Assembly: GCA_009937425.1 (NCBI GenBank)
Contig: JAACFO010000032.1
Span: 1-34,235 of the forward strand
Reading direction: 5' to 3'
DNA: 34,235 nt
DNA from: Gammaproteobacteria bacterium
GTDB lineage: Bacteria > Pseudomonadota > Gammaproteobacteria > HK1
The position numbers and the translations under genes were made by a program. Shown one piece after another: positions 1 through 9,040 of the stretch (the stretch's first letter is position 1; every line of letters starts with the position of its first letter). The notes beneath the pieces are model-generated. The model had not been told where the DNA came from. It did no database searches and worked only from the letters and a program-made list of their open reading frames with translations.

Positions 1-52
1 ACCGGGCACCTCTTGACTTATTAAGTCAAGAGGTGCCCGGTACCTCTTGACT
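1..52. repeat. Perfect 20-bp inverted repeat plus a third partial copy
   Basis: Positions 1-20 and 22-41 are exact reverse complements around a single central T. Positions 42-52 repeat the inner part (ACCTCTTGACT) as a direct copy. The repeat sits immediately after the stop of the minus-strand regulator gene. No T-run follows, so it is a poor intrinsic terminator by sequence. It could be a dispersed intergenic palindrome or a processing or termination hairpin. The window edge hides what lies to the left. Confidence 0.7.
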
Positions 53-53
53 A

Positions 54-767
54 TTAGGGGGCTGCTCCTGAGAGGCCCTTGGGGTCGGTGATGACGATGC
101 GGCCGCTTTCGCTTCGAATCCAACCGCGGCGTTTGAACTCGGTTATGACCCGGCACAGGGTTTCCGGCGCGAGCGCCAACAGGCTTGCCAGATCACTGCG
201 GCGGCAACTGCGTGTGACGACGGCGTCGCTCGGTGACAAAGCGCGGTATCGGTGCACCAGGTAGGCAGCCACCTTTTGCTCCGCGGTGTGGGTTGCCAGC
301 AGTTCGGTTTGCGCCTGCAGCTCTTCGATGCGTTTTCCCAGGCGCTCCATGACGTTCCAGGCGAGCAGCGGATTCTCGCGCAGGCTGACCGCGAACTGCC
401 GGGCGTCGACCTCGAGCAGGCGCGAATTCTCCAGCGCCACGGCCGTTGCCGGATAGCCGTTGCTGGAGAACAACACGGTCTCCGCGAGCACCTCTCCAGG
501 CCGGATCAAGCGCACCACGTGCTCGCGGGCGCCGCCGGTGCGGCGTACCAGCTTCATGGAGCCTTCGATGAGTACGAAGACAGAACTCCCCGGCTGCCCC
601 TGGTTGTAGAGGGTCTTTTTCGCGCCTAACCAACGCAGCGATACATGTGGCAACAAGCGCGTCAGCACTGCATCATCGAGGCCACCGAACAGTGCAGTGG
701 CGTCCAGCAATGCGCGCACGTCGGTAGTGCTCTCCAGGTGGGCGATCCCTTCGATGTTGGCGTTCAT
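54..767 (-). CDS. CRP/FNR-family transcriptional regulator
   Basis: This 237-residue protein has the CRP/FNR architecture: a cyclic-nucleotide-like effector domain (about 20-140), a dimer helix (about 135-160) and a C-terminal winged helix-turn-helix (about 187-220). The recognition helix reads PETLCR (201-206), where FNR and Dnr have E-T-x-S-R. The Glu and Arg that contact TTGAT/ATCAA half-sites are kept and the Ser is Cys. The N-terminal cysteine cluster of true FNR is absent, so direct [4Fe-4S] oxygen sensing is not expected. The gene is divergent from the nosR/nirS block and shares a 142-bp spacer with it that carries an FNR-type box. I infer a role in nitrogen-oxide or redox control. It is clearly different from the Dnr encoded at 26601-27296, so the locus has two regulators of this family. 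Its effector cannot be told from sequence. Confidence 0.88.
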   Translation of the reverse strand: MNANIEGIAHLESTTDVRALLDATALFGGLDDAVLTRLLPHVSLRWLGAKKTLYNQGQPGSSVFVLIEGSMKLVRRTGGAREHVVRLIRPGEVLAETVLFSSNGYPATAVALENSRLLEVDARQFAVSLRENPLLAWNVMERLGKRIEELQAQTELLATHTAEQKVAAYLVHRYRALSPSDAVVTRSCRRSDLASLLALAPETLCRVITEFKRRGWIRSESGRIVITDPKGLSGAAP

Positions 768-826
768 GGGCGGTGTAGTAACTATGATGGAGTATGCCTA
801 GTGTGCCTCCCACTCAGGCTGAGAAA

Positions 827-840
827 TTGACGCGGATCAA
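827..840. promoter_or_regulatory. FNR/Dnr-type box upstream of the nosR-like gene
   Basis: TTGACGCGGATCAA matches 9 of 10 fixed positions of TTGAT-N4-ATCAA. It lies 70 bp before the ATG at 910 and 60 bp before the divergent regulator start, so it could serve either gene. Confidence 0.75.
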
Positions 841-909
841 GGCAGCCCCTGTTCGTGGCACCAGAAAATCCCTCCACCCCCAGTGAGTTGCCTCGCCCGC
901 CGGAGATCC

Positions 910-2469
910 ATGCCGCACCGAACGTCCCTACGTACCCGCTTCAAGGGACACCCTGCCCCGTTGCTGGCGGGCACCGTACTGCTCGCATTCCTGATGTGCA
1001 CCGGTGTGCGGGCAGCGACGCTGCCGGGCGAGGTGCAGGATATCGCCCTGTCCTTTTTTCCCGGAGCCGAGCGTATTGCCGAGCTCGATGGCGTGCCTCC
1101 GGCGGCCCCGGTGTTCCGCGGCCAGAAGCTGCTCGGCTACGTGTTTCTCACCGACCACGTGGTGCGCATACCGGCGTACTCGGGCCAACCCGTGAGCGTA
1201 CTCGTGGGCTTCGACGTGCAGGGAGTGATCCGGGGGGTGCACATCGTCGCCCATCAGGAGCCGATCCTCGTGGTCGGCATTACCGACCAGAACCTGTCCG
1301 CCTATGTGAACCAGTACATCGGCGGCAATGTGTTCGATCGCTTCAAGATAGGTGGCGAAGAGCGCCCCGGGTACGTGACGGTGGACGGCATCAGTGGGGC
1401 CACCATCACCGTCATGGTCCTCAACGCGTCCATTACCCGCTCGGCCCGTACCGTGGCCGAGTCCAGGGGCATACCCCTGGAAACGAGCGCCATGGCCGAT
1501 AGCGAACAGAAAGTGACGGCGACGCAGCCGGCGCAGGCCGCCAAAACTTCGCCGCCCGAAGCCCTGTGGGTGGCCAGCTGGGAATCACGCCGGGCCCGAA
1601 TCTGGGTGCTCGCTGCCGGGCTTCTCGTCTTGACCCTGATTCTGGTGCTCCAGGACTGGCTCGCCTGGCATGCGACCTTTCTAAAATACCTGCGCCTCGC
1701 CTTTTTGACGTACACGCTGGTGTTTATCGGCTGGTATGCCCTGGCCCAGCTATCGGTGATCAATGTCCTGACCTTCATCCGCGCCTTCATGAGCGGATTT
1801 CGCTGGGAGACCTTCCTCATCGAGCCACTGACGTTCATCTTGTGGGGCTTCGTGGCCATGACCCTGCTGCTCTGGGGCAGGGGTGTTTACTGCGGCTGGT
1901 TGTGCCCGTTCGGGGCACTGCAGGAACTGGCTAACAAGGCAGCCACACGGCTGGGCATACGCCAGTTTCCCATTCCGGCGCTGGTGCACGAACGCCTGCT
2001 GGCCATCAAGTACATCATATTGTTGGCGCTGTTCGCCCTGTTCCTGCATTCCATGCAGGATGCCGTGCGCTACGCGGAGGTCGAGCCGTTCAAGACGGCG
2101 ATTACATTGCGCTTTCAACGGGAATGGCCCTACGTCGCCTATGCGCTCGCTCTGATCATCGTGTCCCTGTTCAATAGCAAGTTCTTCTGCAAATACCTGT
2201 GCCCCCTGGGCGCGGCGTTGACCATCCCCAGCCATTTCCGCATCTTCGACTGGCTGCGCCGGCACAAAGAATGTGGTGGACCCTGCCAGACCTGTGCCGT
2301 GGAGTGCCCTTCCCAGGCGATTCGCCCCACTGGTGAGATCAATGCCAACGAGTGCCACTACTGCCTGGACTGCCAGGTGACCTATTGGGATGCCTACAAA
2401 TGCCCGCCTGTGGTGGAGCAGCGCAAACGATGCGAGCGGCGCGGGCAGCAATTCAAGCACAAACTGTGA
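910..2469 (+). CDS. NosR/NirI-family FMN-binding, iron-sulfur membrane protein
   Basis: This 519-residue protein has an N-terminal export/membrane segment (about 18-36), a periplasmic FMN-binding domain (about 75-180) with the flavinylation motif S162-G-A-T165-x-T167, and several membrane helices (about 232-440). It carries two CX3CP motifs (C328/C332 and C427/C431). Two ferredoxin-type Cys clusters follow at the C-terminus (C455, C459, C462, C466, then C482, C485, C488, C498). NosR and NirI proteins have this layout and pass electrons to, or are needed for expression of, N2O or nitrite reductase. This one is shorter than typical NosR (about 700 residues) because the periplasmic part is compact. 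A GTG at 883 is in frame, but the ATG at 910 has GGAG four bases before it and gives a better signal segment. Position directly upstream of nirS favours a NirI-like job. No nosZ is visible. Confidence 0.85.
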   Translation: MPHRTSLRTRFKGHPAPLLAGTVLLAFLMCTGVRAATLPGEVQDIALSFFPGAERIAELDGVPPAAPVFRGQKLLGYVFLTDHVVRIPAYSGQPVSVLVGFDVQGVIRGVHIVAHQEPILVVGITDQNLSAYVNQYIGGNVFDRFKIGGEERPGYVTVDGISGATITVMVLNASITRSARTVAESRGIPLETSAMADSEQKVTATQPAQAAKTSPPEALWVASWESRRARIWVLAAGLLVLTLILVLQDWLAWHATFLKYLRLAFLTYTLVFIGWYALAQLSVINVLTFIRAFMSGFRWETFLIEPLTFILWGFVAMTLLLWGRGVYCGWLCPFGALQELANKAATRLGIRQFPIPALVHERLLAIKYIILLALFALFLHSMQDAVRYAEVEPFKTAITLRFQREWPYVAYALALIIVSLFNSKFFCKYLCPLGAALTIPSHFRIFDWLRRHKECGGPCQTCAVECPSQAIRPTGEINANECHYCLDCQVTYWDAYKCPPVVEQRKRCERRGQQFKHKL

Positions 2470-2485
2470 CCCGGGACTGCGCATC

Positions 2486-2499
2486 TTGACCTGGATCAA
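2486..2499 (+). promoter_or_regulatory. FNR/Dnr-type box upstream of nirS
   Basis: TTGACCTGGATCAA, 9 of 10 fixed positions, ends 76 bp before the nirS ATG. This is the expected distance for an activator at about -41.5 of a nirS promoter with a short leader. Confidence 0.85.
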
Positions 2500-2524
2500 T
2501 GCTCCCGGGCCGCCTGGCGACTGA

Positions 2525-4306
<1,782 letters not shown>

Positions 4307-4320
4307 TCACGGTTGACGCA

Positions 4321-5121
4321 GTGAAAAACAGTGGCGGAAAAGTGTATCTGGTAGGCGCCGGCCCGGGTGATCCGGAGCTGCTTACCATCAAGGCAGGGCG
4401 TTTGCTCCAACAGGCGGACGTGGTCGTGTACGACCGCCTGATCTCCCAGGACGTGCTCGGCCTGGTGGCGCCGGGGGTGTCGAAGATATTCGTCGGCAAA
4501 GCACCGGGACACCACCACGCCTCCCAGGAAAGCATCAATAAAATGCTGGTGCGTCTGGCCCGGGCCGGACACCAGGTGGTGCGGCTGAAAGGCGGCGACC
4601 CTTTTGTCTTCGGGCGCGGCGGCGAGGAGGCGTTGTACCTGGTTCGCCACGCCGTTGACTTCGAGGTGGTTCCCGGCATCACTGCGGCACTGGCGTGCGG
4701 CGCCTACGCGGGTATTCCGCTCACACATCGCGGATTGTCGCGGCACCTGCATCTGGTCGCCGGCCACTGCCGCGGCGACATTCCCCTGGACCTGGACTGG
4801 GAGGCGCTTGCCGACCCCGATGCCACCGTCGTTTTCTACATGGCTCTGACGAATCTCGATGAAGTCCGCAAGCAGTTGTTGACTGCCGGTCTTGCGGGCG
4901 ATCTGCCGGTGGCACTGGTGGAATCCGGCACTACTAATCATCAGCGCTGCGTCAACACCACATTAGACGACATGCTGGTCGCGGTGAGAGAGCATCGCAT
5001 CGGCAGTCCCGCCGTGGTCATCATCGGACGGGTAGCGGCCCTGGCGCGCGAGCTCGCGTGGTTCACCCCCGATGGTGCACCACAGCCGGCACTACTCGAC
5101 GACGTGAGTTCCTATGCCTAG
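4321..5121 (+). CDS. nirE: Uroporphyrinogen-III C-methyltransferase NirE
   Basis: NirE is a SAM-dependent enzyme that methylates uroporphyrinogen III at C2 and C7 to give precorrin-2, the entry step to siroheme and then heme d1. The 266-residue protein shows the SUMT family signatures in order: VGAGPGDPELLT (11-22), VVYDRL (35-40), KGGDPFVFGRGGEE (90-103) and VVPGITAA (116-123). It has no CysG-like dehydrogenase/ferrochelatase domain, so it is a stand-alone SUMT. The start is GTG, 14 bp after nirS. The 3' end overlaps nirC by 8 bp, indicating translational coupling. Its place in the nir cluster makes it NirE rather than the cobalamin enzyme CobA, although cobS/cobT occur 28 kb away. Confidence 0.94.
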   Translation: MKNSGGKVYLVGAGPGDPELLTIKAGRLLQQADVVVYDRLISQDVLGLVAPGVSKIFVGKAPGHHHASQESINKMLVRLARAGHQVVRLKGGDPFVFGRGGEEALYLVRHAVDFEVVPGITAALACGAYAGIPLTHRGLSRHLHLVAGHCRGDIPLDLDWEALADPDATVVFYMALTNLDEVRKQLLTAGLAGDLPVALVESGTTNHQRCVNTTLDDMLVAVREHRIGSPAVVIIGRVAALARELAWFTPDGAPQPALLDDVSSYA

Positions 5122-5446
5122 TCGCGTCTGGTTGGTGCTCGCAGCGACCCTGATACCTTTCGTGGCCGGCGCGGAGCTCGCAACCCAACGCCAGGAGCAG
5201 CTCCGACATCTGCTTCGACACGACTGCGGGTCCTGCCATGGCATGCGCCTCACCGGTGGCCTCGGCCCGCCATTGACGCCCTCGTCGCTGGCTCAAAAGC
5301 CAACGCCCGCGTTAGCCGCGACCATACGTCACGGACGACCGGGCACACCGATGCCGCCCTGGAGTAGATTCGTCAGCGAAGAAGAGGCGCGCTGGCTGGT
5401 GGATTTGATGAAACGCGGCACCGGCGATGCCAGCACGAATGATTAG
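5114..5446 (+). CDS. nirC: Small c-type cytochrome NirC
   Basis: A 110-residue periplasmic monoheme cytochrome with a signal peptide (about 1-20), CGSCH at 38-42 and a probable Met80 ligand in the TPMPPWS stretch. Length and position between nirE and nirF match NirC (cytochrome c55x), which can pass electrons to NirS and has been linked to d1 maturation. The start overlaps nirE by 8 bp. Which of the three small cytochromes in this window feeds NirS in the cell is not decided by sequence. Confidence 0.88.
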   Translation: MPSRVWLVLAATLIPFVAGAELATQRQEQLRHLLRHDCGSCHGMRLTGGLGPPLTPSSLAQKPTPALAATIRHGRPGTPMPPWSRFVSEEEARWLVDLMKRGTGDASTND

Positions 5447-5465
5447 GCGGCTACGAGAAAACCAC

Positions 5466-6647
5466 ATGACAGGAAATTCTTACCGGCTCTTTCCCGCATA
5501 CGCGCTGCTGGCGATGAGCCTCGGCGCCTGCACCCAGCTTCGCGGTACCGGCGATTTGGGCATTGTGGTCGAACGCGCTGCCGGAAGCGTGCTGGTAGTG
5601 GAAACTACCCATCGTAGTCAGCTCGCTCAAGTGCAGGGACTCGGCGATTTGTCCCACGCTTCCGCCGTGTACTCACGGGACCAACGTTACGCCTACGTCT
5701 TCGGTCGTGACGGAGGGCTCACCAAGGTGGATCTCCTGGAGGGCCGTATCGACAAACGCATCGTACAGGCGGGTAACAGCATCGGCGGCGCCATATCCCA
5801 GGACGGCAGGTTGGTGGCGGTCTCGAACTACAAACCCGGTGGCGTGCGCATCTTCGACGCGGAAAGCCTGGCGCCGTTGGCCGACATCCCGGCCATTTTT
5901 GACGACGCCGGCACGCGTTCCAAGGTCGTCGGACTGGTGGATGCGCCCGGTCAGCGCTTCGTCTTCAGTCTCTATGATGCCGATGAGATCTGGGTGGCGG
6001 ATCTGTCCACTCCTTCGCAGCCGCGCATCCGGAAATTCACCCATGTGGGCAGCAAGCCCTACGACGCCATGATCACACCGGAAGGCCGCTACTACGTGGC
6101 CGGACTGTTCGGTGAAGACGGTCTCGCATTGCTGGACCTGTGGCACCCGGAAAAGGGCACGCGGCGCGTCATGCAGAATTACGGCCGCGGCGAGCAGAGC
6201 CTGCCGGTATACAAGATGCCGCACATGGAAGGCTGGGCCATGGCCGGCGATCTCGCCTTCGTGCCCGCGGTGGGACGCCACGAAGTCCTGGTAATCGATA
6301 GCAACAGCTGGCAAGAGCGGGCACGCATTCCGGTGCACGGACAACCCATATTCGTTATGGCGCGCCCCGACGCGCGCGAAGTGTGGGTCAACTTCGCACT
6401 CCCCGACAACGACACAATACAGGTCATCGACGTCCAGTCTCTGGCCGTGAAACAAACCATGACGCCGGGAAAAGCCGTGCTGCACATGGAATTCACTCCG
6501 CGGGGTGAGCAGGTGTGGGTGTCGGTGCGCGATGAGGACAGGGTCGAAATCTACGATACCGCCTCCTACCAGAAGCTCGCGACCTTACCCGCGGACAAGC
6601 CGAGTGGCATTTTCCTGGCCGCCCGCGCACACCGGATCGGACTGTAG
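5466..6647 (+). CDS. nirF: Heme d1 biosynthesis protein NirF (probable lipoprotein)
   Basis: NirF is a periplasmic propeller protein related to the d1 domain of NirS and is needed for late heme d1 synthesis; its exact reaction is still debated. From the ATG at 5466 the product has 393 residues and begins with a lipoprotein signal: a hydrophobic stretch followed by LGAC (lipobox Cys about residue 22). An upstream in-frame ATG at 5427 would add 13 residues within nirC and spoil the signal, so I prefer 5466 although its ribosome site is weak. Repeated propeller strands are visible, such as SRDQRYAYVFGRDGG, SQDGRLVAVSNY and TPEGRYYVAGLF. A histidine-containing segment, PHMEGWAMAGDL, also resembles the NirS family. 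There is no CXXCH, which separates it from NirS and NirN. Confidence 0.93.
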   Translation: MTGNSYRLFPAYALLAMSLGACTQLRGTGDLGIVVERAAGSVLVVETTHRSQLAQVQGLGDLSHASAVYSRDQRYAYVFGRDGGLTKVDLLEGRIDKRIVQAGNSIGGAISQDGRLVAVSNYKPGGVRIFDAESLAPLADIPAIFDDAGTRSKVVGLVDAPGQRFVFSLYDADEIWVADLSTPSQPRIRKFTHVGSKPYDAMITPEGRYYVAGLFGEDGLALLDLWHPEKGTRRVMQNYGRGEQSLPVYKMPHMEGWAMAGDLAFVPAVGRHEVLVIDSNSWQERARIPVHGQPIFVMARPDAREVWVNFALPDNDTIQVIDVQSLAVKQTMTPGKAVLHMEFTPRGEQVWVSVRDEDRVEIYDTASYQKLATLPADKPSGIFLAARAHRIGL

Positions 6648-6649
6648 CC

Positions 6650-7198
6650 GTGGCTGACGGTGGCACGCTATCACCACCCATGGCGCCGGTTGAATCCGTG
6701 CGGGACTCGGTTCCACTCCGAGTACCGGATTGCAACGCCGGCGCCGAGCTTACGGAGCTCGACAAGCGCCTGCTCGACAATTTTCAACGGGATTTTCCCG
6801 TTTGCTCACGCCCCTATGAAGCCATCGCGACACGGCTTGGCTGTGACGAAGCGACGGTGCTCGAGCGACTCGCGGAGCTCGAAAGACAGGGATACGTGAG
6901 CCGTGTCGGACCGGTGTTCCGCCCGAACTGCCTCGGAGCCAGCACCCTCGCGGCGATGGCGGTATCCACCGAGCGACTGCAACAGGTGGCTGAGCTCGTG
7001 AACAGCTACCCGGAGGTCAATCACAACTACGAGCGTGAGCATGAATTCAATCTCTGGTTCGTGGTGACGGCCAGCGATGAACCCGCCGTCGCGGACGTAC
7101 TCGCCGATGTGCGCCGCCGAACCGGCCTCGACGTCATGGATCTTCCCCTGACCGAAGAGTTTCACATCGATCTGGGATTCCGCCTGTGGCAGACCTGA
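6650..7198 (+). CDS. nirD: Siroheme decarboxylase subunit NirD
   Basis: NirD belongs to the AsnC/Lrp-fold family whose members (NirD, NirL, NirG, NirH) decarboxylate siroheme to 12,18-didecarboxysiroheme on the way to heme d1. This 182-residue protein has a winged-helix part (about 35-90) containing DFPVCSRPY, then an RAM-like domain with the NirD/NirG signature NHNYEREHEFNLWFVV. It ends in EEFHIDLGF. The start is GTG, 2 bp after nirF. A later ATG at 6680 is possible, as the first 30 residues look non-conserved. The gene overlaps nirL by 13 bp. Confidence 0.92.
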   Translation: MADGGTLSPPMAPVESVRDSVPLRVPDCNAGAELTELDKRLLDNFQRDFPVCSRPYEAIATRLGCDEATVLERLAELERQGYVSRVGPVFRPNCLGASTLAAMAVSTERLQQVAELVNSYPEVNHNYEREHEFNLWFVVTASDEPAVADVLADVRRRTGLDVMDLPLTEEFHIDLGFRLWQT

Positions 7199-7692
7199 CA
7201 CAATCCGTCATCCGTGCGATACAAGAAGGGCTCCCGCTTAACCCGCGCCCCTTTGCGCTCATTGCCGAGCGCCTGGGAACAGACGAAGAGACGGTGATCG
7301 ACACCGTGCAGGATTTACAGGCCCGCGGCGTCATCAAGCGATTCGGCGTCGTGGTGCGCCACCACGAGCTCGGATTCCGCGCCAACGCCATGGTCGTGTG
7401 GGATGTCCCCGACGAGTCCGTTTACGTCACCGCCAAGCGTCTCGCCGCGGATCCCGCCGTGACCCTGTGCTATCGACGACCGCGTCGATTGCCAAAGTGG
7501 CCGTACAACCTGTTCTGCATGATCCACGGTCAGGATCGCGACAGCGTGCAGAAGAAGATCTCCGCGCTGCGGCGCGCGACAGGTATCCACGAGCTGCCCT
7601 ACTGCGTTCTTTTCAGCCGCCGGCGATTCAAACAGCGCGGCGCACGCTATGTATCACCCGCAATTGCTTCGGAGGCCTGCGTCAATGGATGA
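7186..7692 (+). CDS. nirL: Siroheme decarboxylase subunit NirL
   Basis: A 168-residue partner of NirD in siroheme decarboxylation. It has a winged helix (about 5-55: GLPLNPRPFALIAERLG) followed by the NirL/NirH signature with HHELGFRANAMVVWDVPD and CYRRPRRLPKWPYNLFCMIHG. Pairing of one NirD/G-type and one NirL/H-type chain is the known active unit of these decarboxylases. The start is GTG inside the last codons of nirD, and the gene ends 8 bp into nirG, as expected for tightly coupled translation. NirL versus NirH is assigned by position, because the two are homologous. Confidence 0.9.
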   Translation: MADLTQSVIRAIQEGLPLNPRPFALIAERLGTDEETVIDTVQDLQARGVIKRFGVVVRHHELGFRANAMVVWDVPDESVYVTAKRLAADPAVTLCYRRPRRLPKWPYNLFCMIHGQDRDSVQKKISALRRATGIHELPYCVLFSRRRFKQRGARYVSPAIASEACVNG

Positions 7693-8128
7693 CATGGATC
7701 GCCGAATCATCAACGAACTTCAAGACGGCTTGCCACTGCGCGAGCGTCCGTACGCGCAGTTTGCCAGCGATTTGAACATCAGCGAGCAGGCAATTGTCGA
7801 TCGCATTGGGAAACTACTTGATGACGGTTACTTGTCGCGATTCGGCCCCTTGTACAATGCCGACCGGCTGGGCGGCGCACTCAGCCTGTGCGCACTCGAG
7901 GCGCCGGAAGACGGCTTCGACGAGGCCGCGGCGCTCGTTAACGCACACCCCGAGGTGGCCCACAACTACGAGCGGGACCATGCACTCAACATGTGGTTCG
8001 TGCTGGCGACAGAAAGACCAGAGCGGATATCCCAGGTGGTAGAGGAAATCGAATCGGAAACCGGTTGTGCGGTTTTTCAGTTTCCGAAGCTGGAAGAATT
8101 TTTTGTCGGTTTGAAACTCGAAGTATGA
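7685..8128 (+). CDS. nirG: Siroheme decarboxylase subunit NirG
   Basis: A 147-residue NirD-like protein. It has a winged helix (about 1-55, DGLPLRERPYAQFASDL) and the signature NYERDHALNMWFVLAT, and ends EEFFVGLKLEV, parallel to NirD. An upstream in-frame ATG at 7649 exists, but the ATG at 7685 has GGAGG at 7671-7675 with good spacing, so I chose it. Together with nirD, nirL and nirH this gives four separate decarboxylase genes, as in Pseudomonas, rather than a fused nirDL. Confidence 0.91.
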   Translation: MDDMDRRIINELQDGLPLRERPYAQFASDLNISEQAIVDRIGKLLDDGYLSRFGPLYNADRLGGALSLCALEAPEDGFDEAAALVNAHPEVAHNYERDHALNMWFVLATERPERISQVVEEIESETGCAVFQFPKLEEFFVGLKLEV

Positions 8129-8157
8129 ACTCGAACACGCTACTCGTGGAGGTAACT

Positions 8158-8472
8158 ATGATAACCATGCTCCGATCCCTGATGATACTGATGTCTGTCG
8201 TGCTGGTCCCCGTCGCCGCCGCGGCTGGTGACGCCGCCGCCGGCGCCAAGAAAACGGTGACCTGCATCGCTTGTCATGGAAAAGACGGCATCAGTATCGC
8301 GCCGAACTATCCGAATCTCGCCTGCCAGAAGGAGCAGTATCTGATCAAATCGATCAAAGCCTACAAAAGCGGGGCGCGTACCGAGCCGATGATGAAGCCC
8401 ATGGTGGCGTCGTTATCCGATACGGACATCGCGAACATTGCGGCCTACTTCTCGACCTTGAACTGCAAGTAA
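8158..8472 (+). CDS. Small c-type cytochrome (c553/c4-like) within the nir operon
   Basis: A 104-residue precursor with a signal peptide (about 1-23), CIACH at 36-40 and Met79/80/82 in EPMMKPM as likely sixth-ligand candidates. The ending DIANIAAYFSTL is typical of class I cytochromes of the c553/c4 type. The ATG at 8158 has GGAGG five bases upstream. An ATG at 8125 overlapping the nirG stop is in frame but would place charged residues ahead of the signal. It sits between nirG and nirH, where the Pseudomonas cluster has no gene. It is a candidate electron donor to NirS (a NirM-like role) or carrier for NirN, but it is not the classical cytochrome c551 by sequence. Confidence 0.85.
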   Translation: MITMLRSLMILMSVVLVPVAAAAGDAAAGAKKTVTCIACHGKDGISIAPNYPNLACQKEQYLIKSIKAYKSGARTEPMMKPMVASLSDTDIANIAAYFSTLNCK

Positions 8473-8494
8473 GCATCTATCGGACACAAAGAGC

Positions 8495-9037
8495 GTGGCA
8501 GGCCTCAGCGAATACAGCATCAACCCGAAGCGGGGGCCGAACGGCCCTGCTCGCGAATGCGATGAGACAGCACGCCGGCTGGTGGCCGCCACCGAGGCCG
8601 GGCTTCCTCTGAGCGTGCGTCCCTTTGCGAAACTCGCGGCTGAACTGGGCATATCCCAAGCCGAGGTGCTCGCGCGCTTTTCCCGCATGATCGACGAGGG
8701 CAGCGTTCGCCGCATCGCAGCGGTACCGAATCACTATGCCCTCGGCTATTGCGCCAACGGCATGTCGGTCTGGGACGTGCCGGACGAACACGCACGGGAA
8801 TGCGGTCGACGGGTCGGCGCCCTGCCCTTTGTGAGCCACTGCTACCTGCGTCCACGCCATCCGCCACACTGGCGGTACAATTTATTCGCCATGGTCCACG
8901 GGAAAAGCCGCGAGAGCGTCGAAGCGCAAGTGCATCAGATCGAACAGTTGCTGGGTGAGCGGCAGCGGGCCCATGAGGTGCTCTACAGCAAACGCATTCT
9001 GAAAAAGACCGGAATGCGCCTTAACGGAGGCAACTAG
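8495..9037 (+). CDS. nirH: Siroheme decarboxylase subunit NirH
   Basis: A 180-residue NirL homologue with a winged helix (about 25-80: GLPLSVRPFAKLAAELG) and the signature HYALGYCANGMSVWDVPD followed by CYLRPRHPPHWRYNLFAMVHG. It probably pairs with NirG. The start is GTG, 22 bp after the small cytochrome gene. The first 20 residues are unlike NirL and may be trimmed if a later start is used. nirJ follows after 3 bp. Confidence 0.9.
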   Translation: MAGLSEYSINPKRGPNGPARECDETARRLVAATEAGLPLSVRPFAKLAAELGISQAEVLARFSRMIDEGSVRRIAAVPNHYALGYCANGMSVWDVPDEHARECGRRVGALPFVSHCYLRPRHPPHWRYNLFAMVHGKSRESVEAQVHQIEQLLGERQRAHEVLYSKRILKKTGMRLNGGN

Positions 9038-9040
9038 CAG

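Noticed and set aside
6650..9037. Lrp/AsnC transcriptional regulators
   Set aside because: The four winged-helix proteins carry the NirD/G and NirL/H signatures and lie in the d1 pathway, so they are siroheme decarboxylase subunits.
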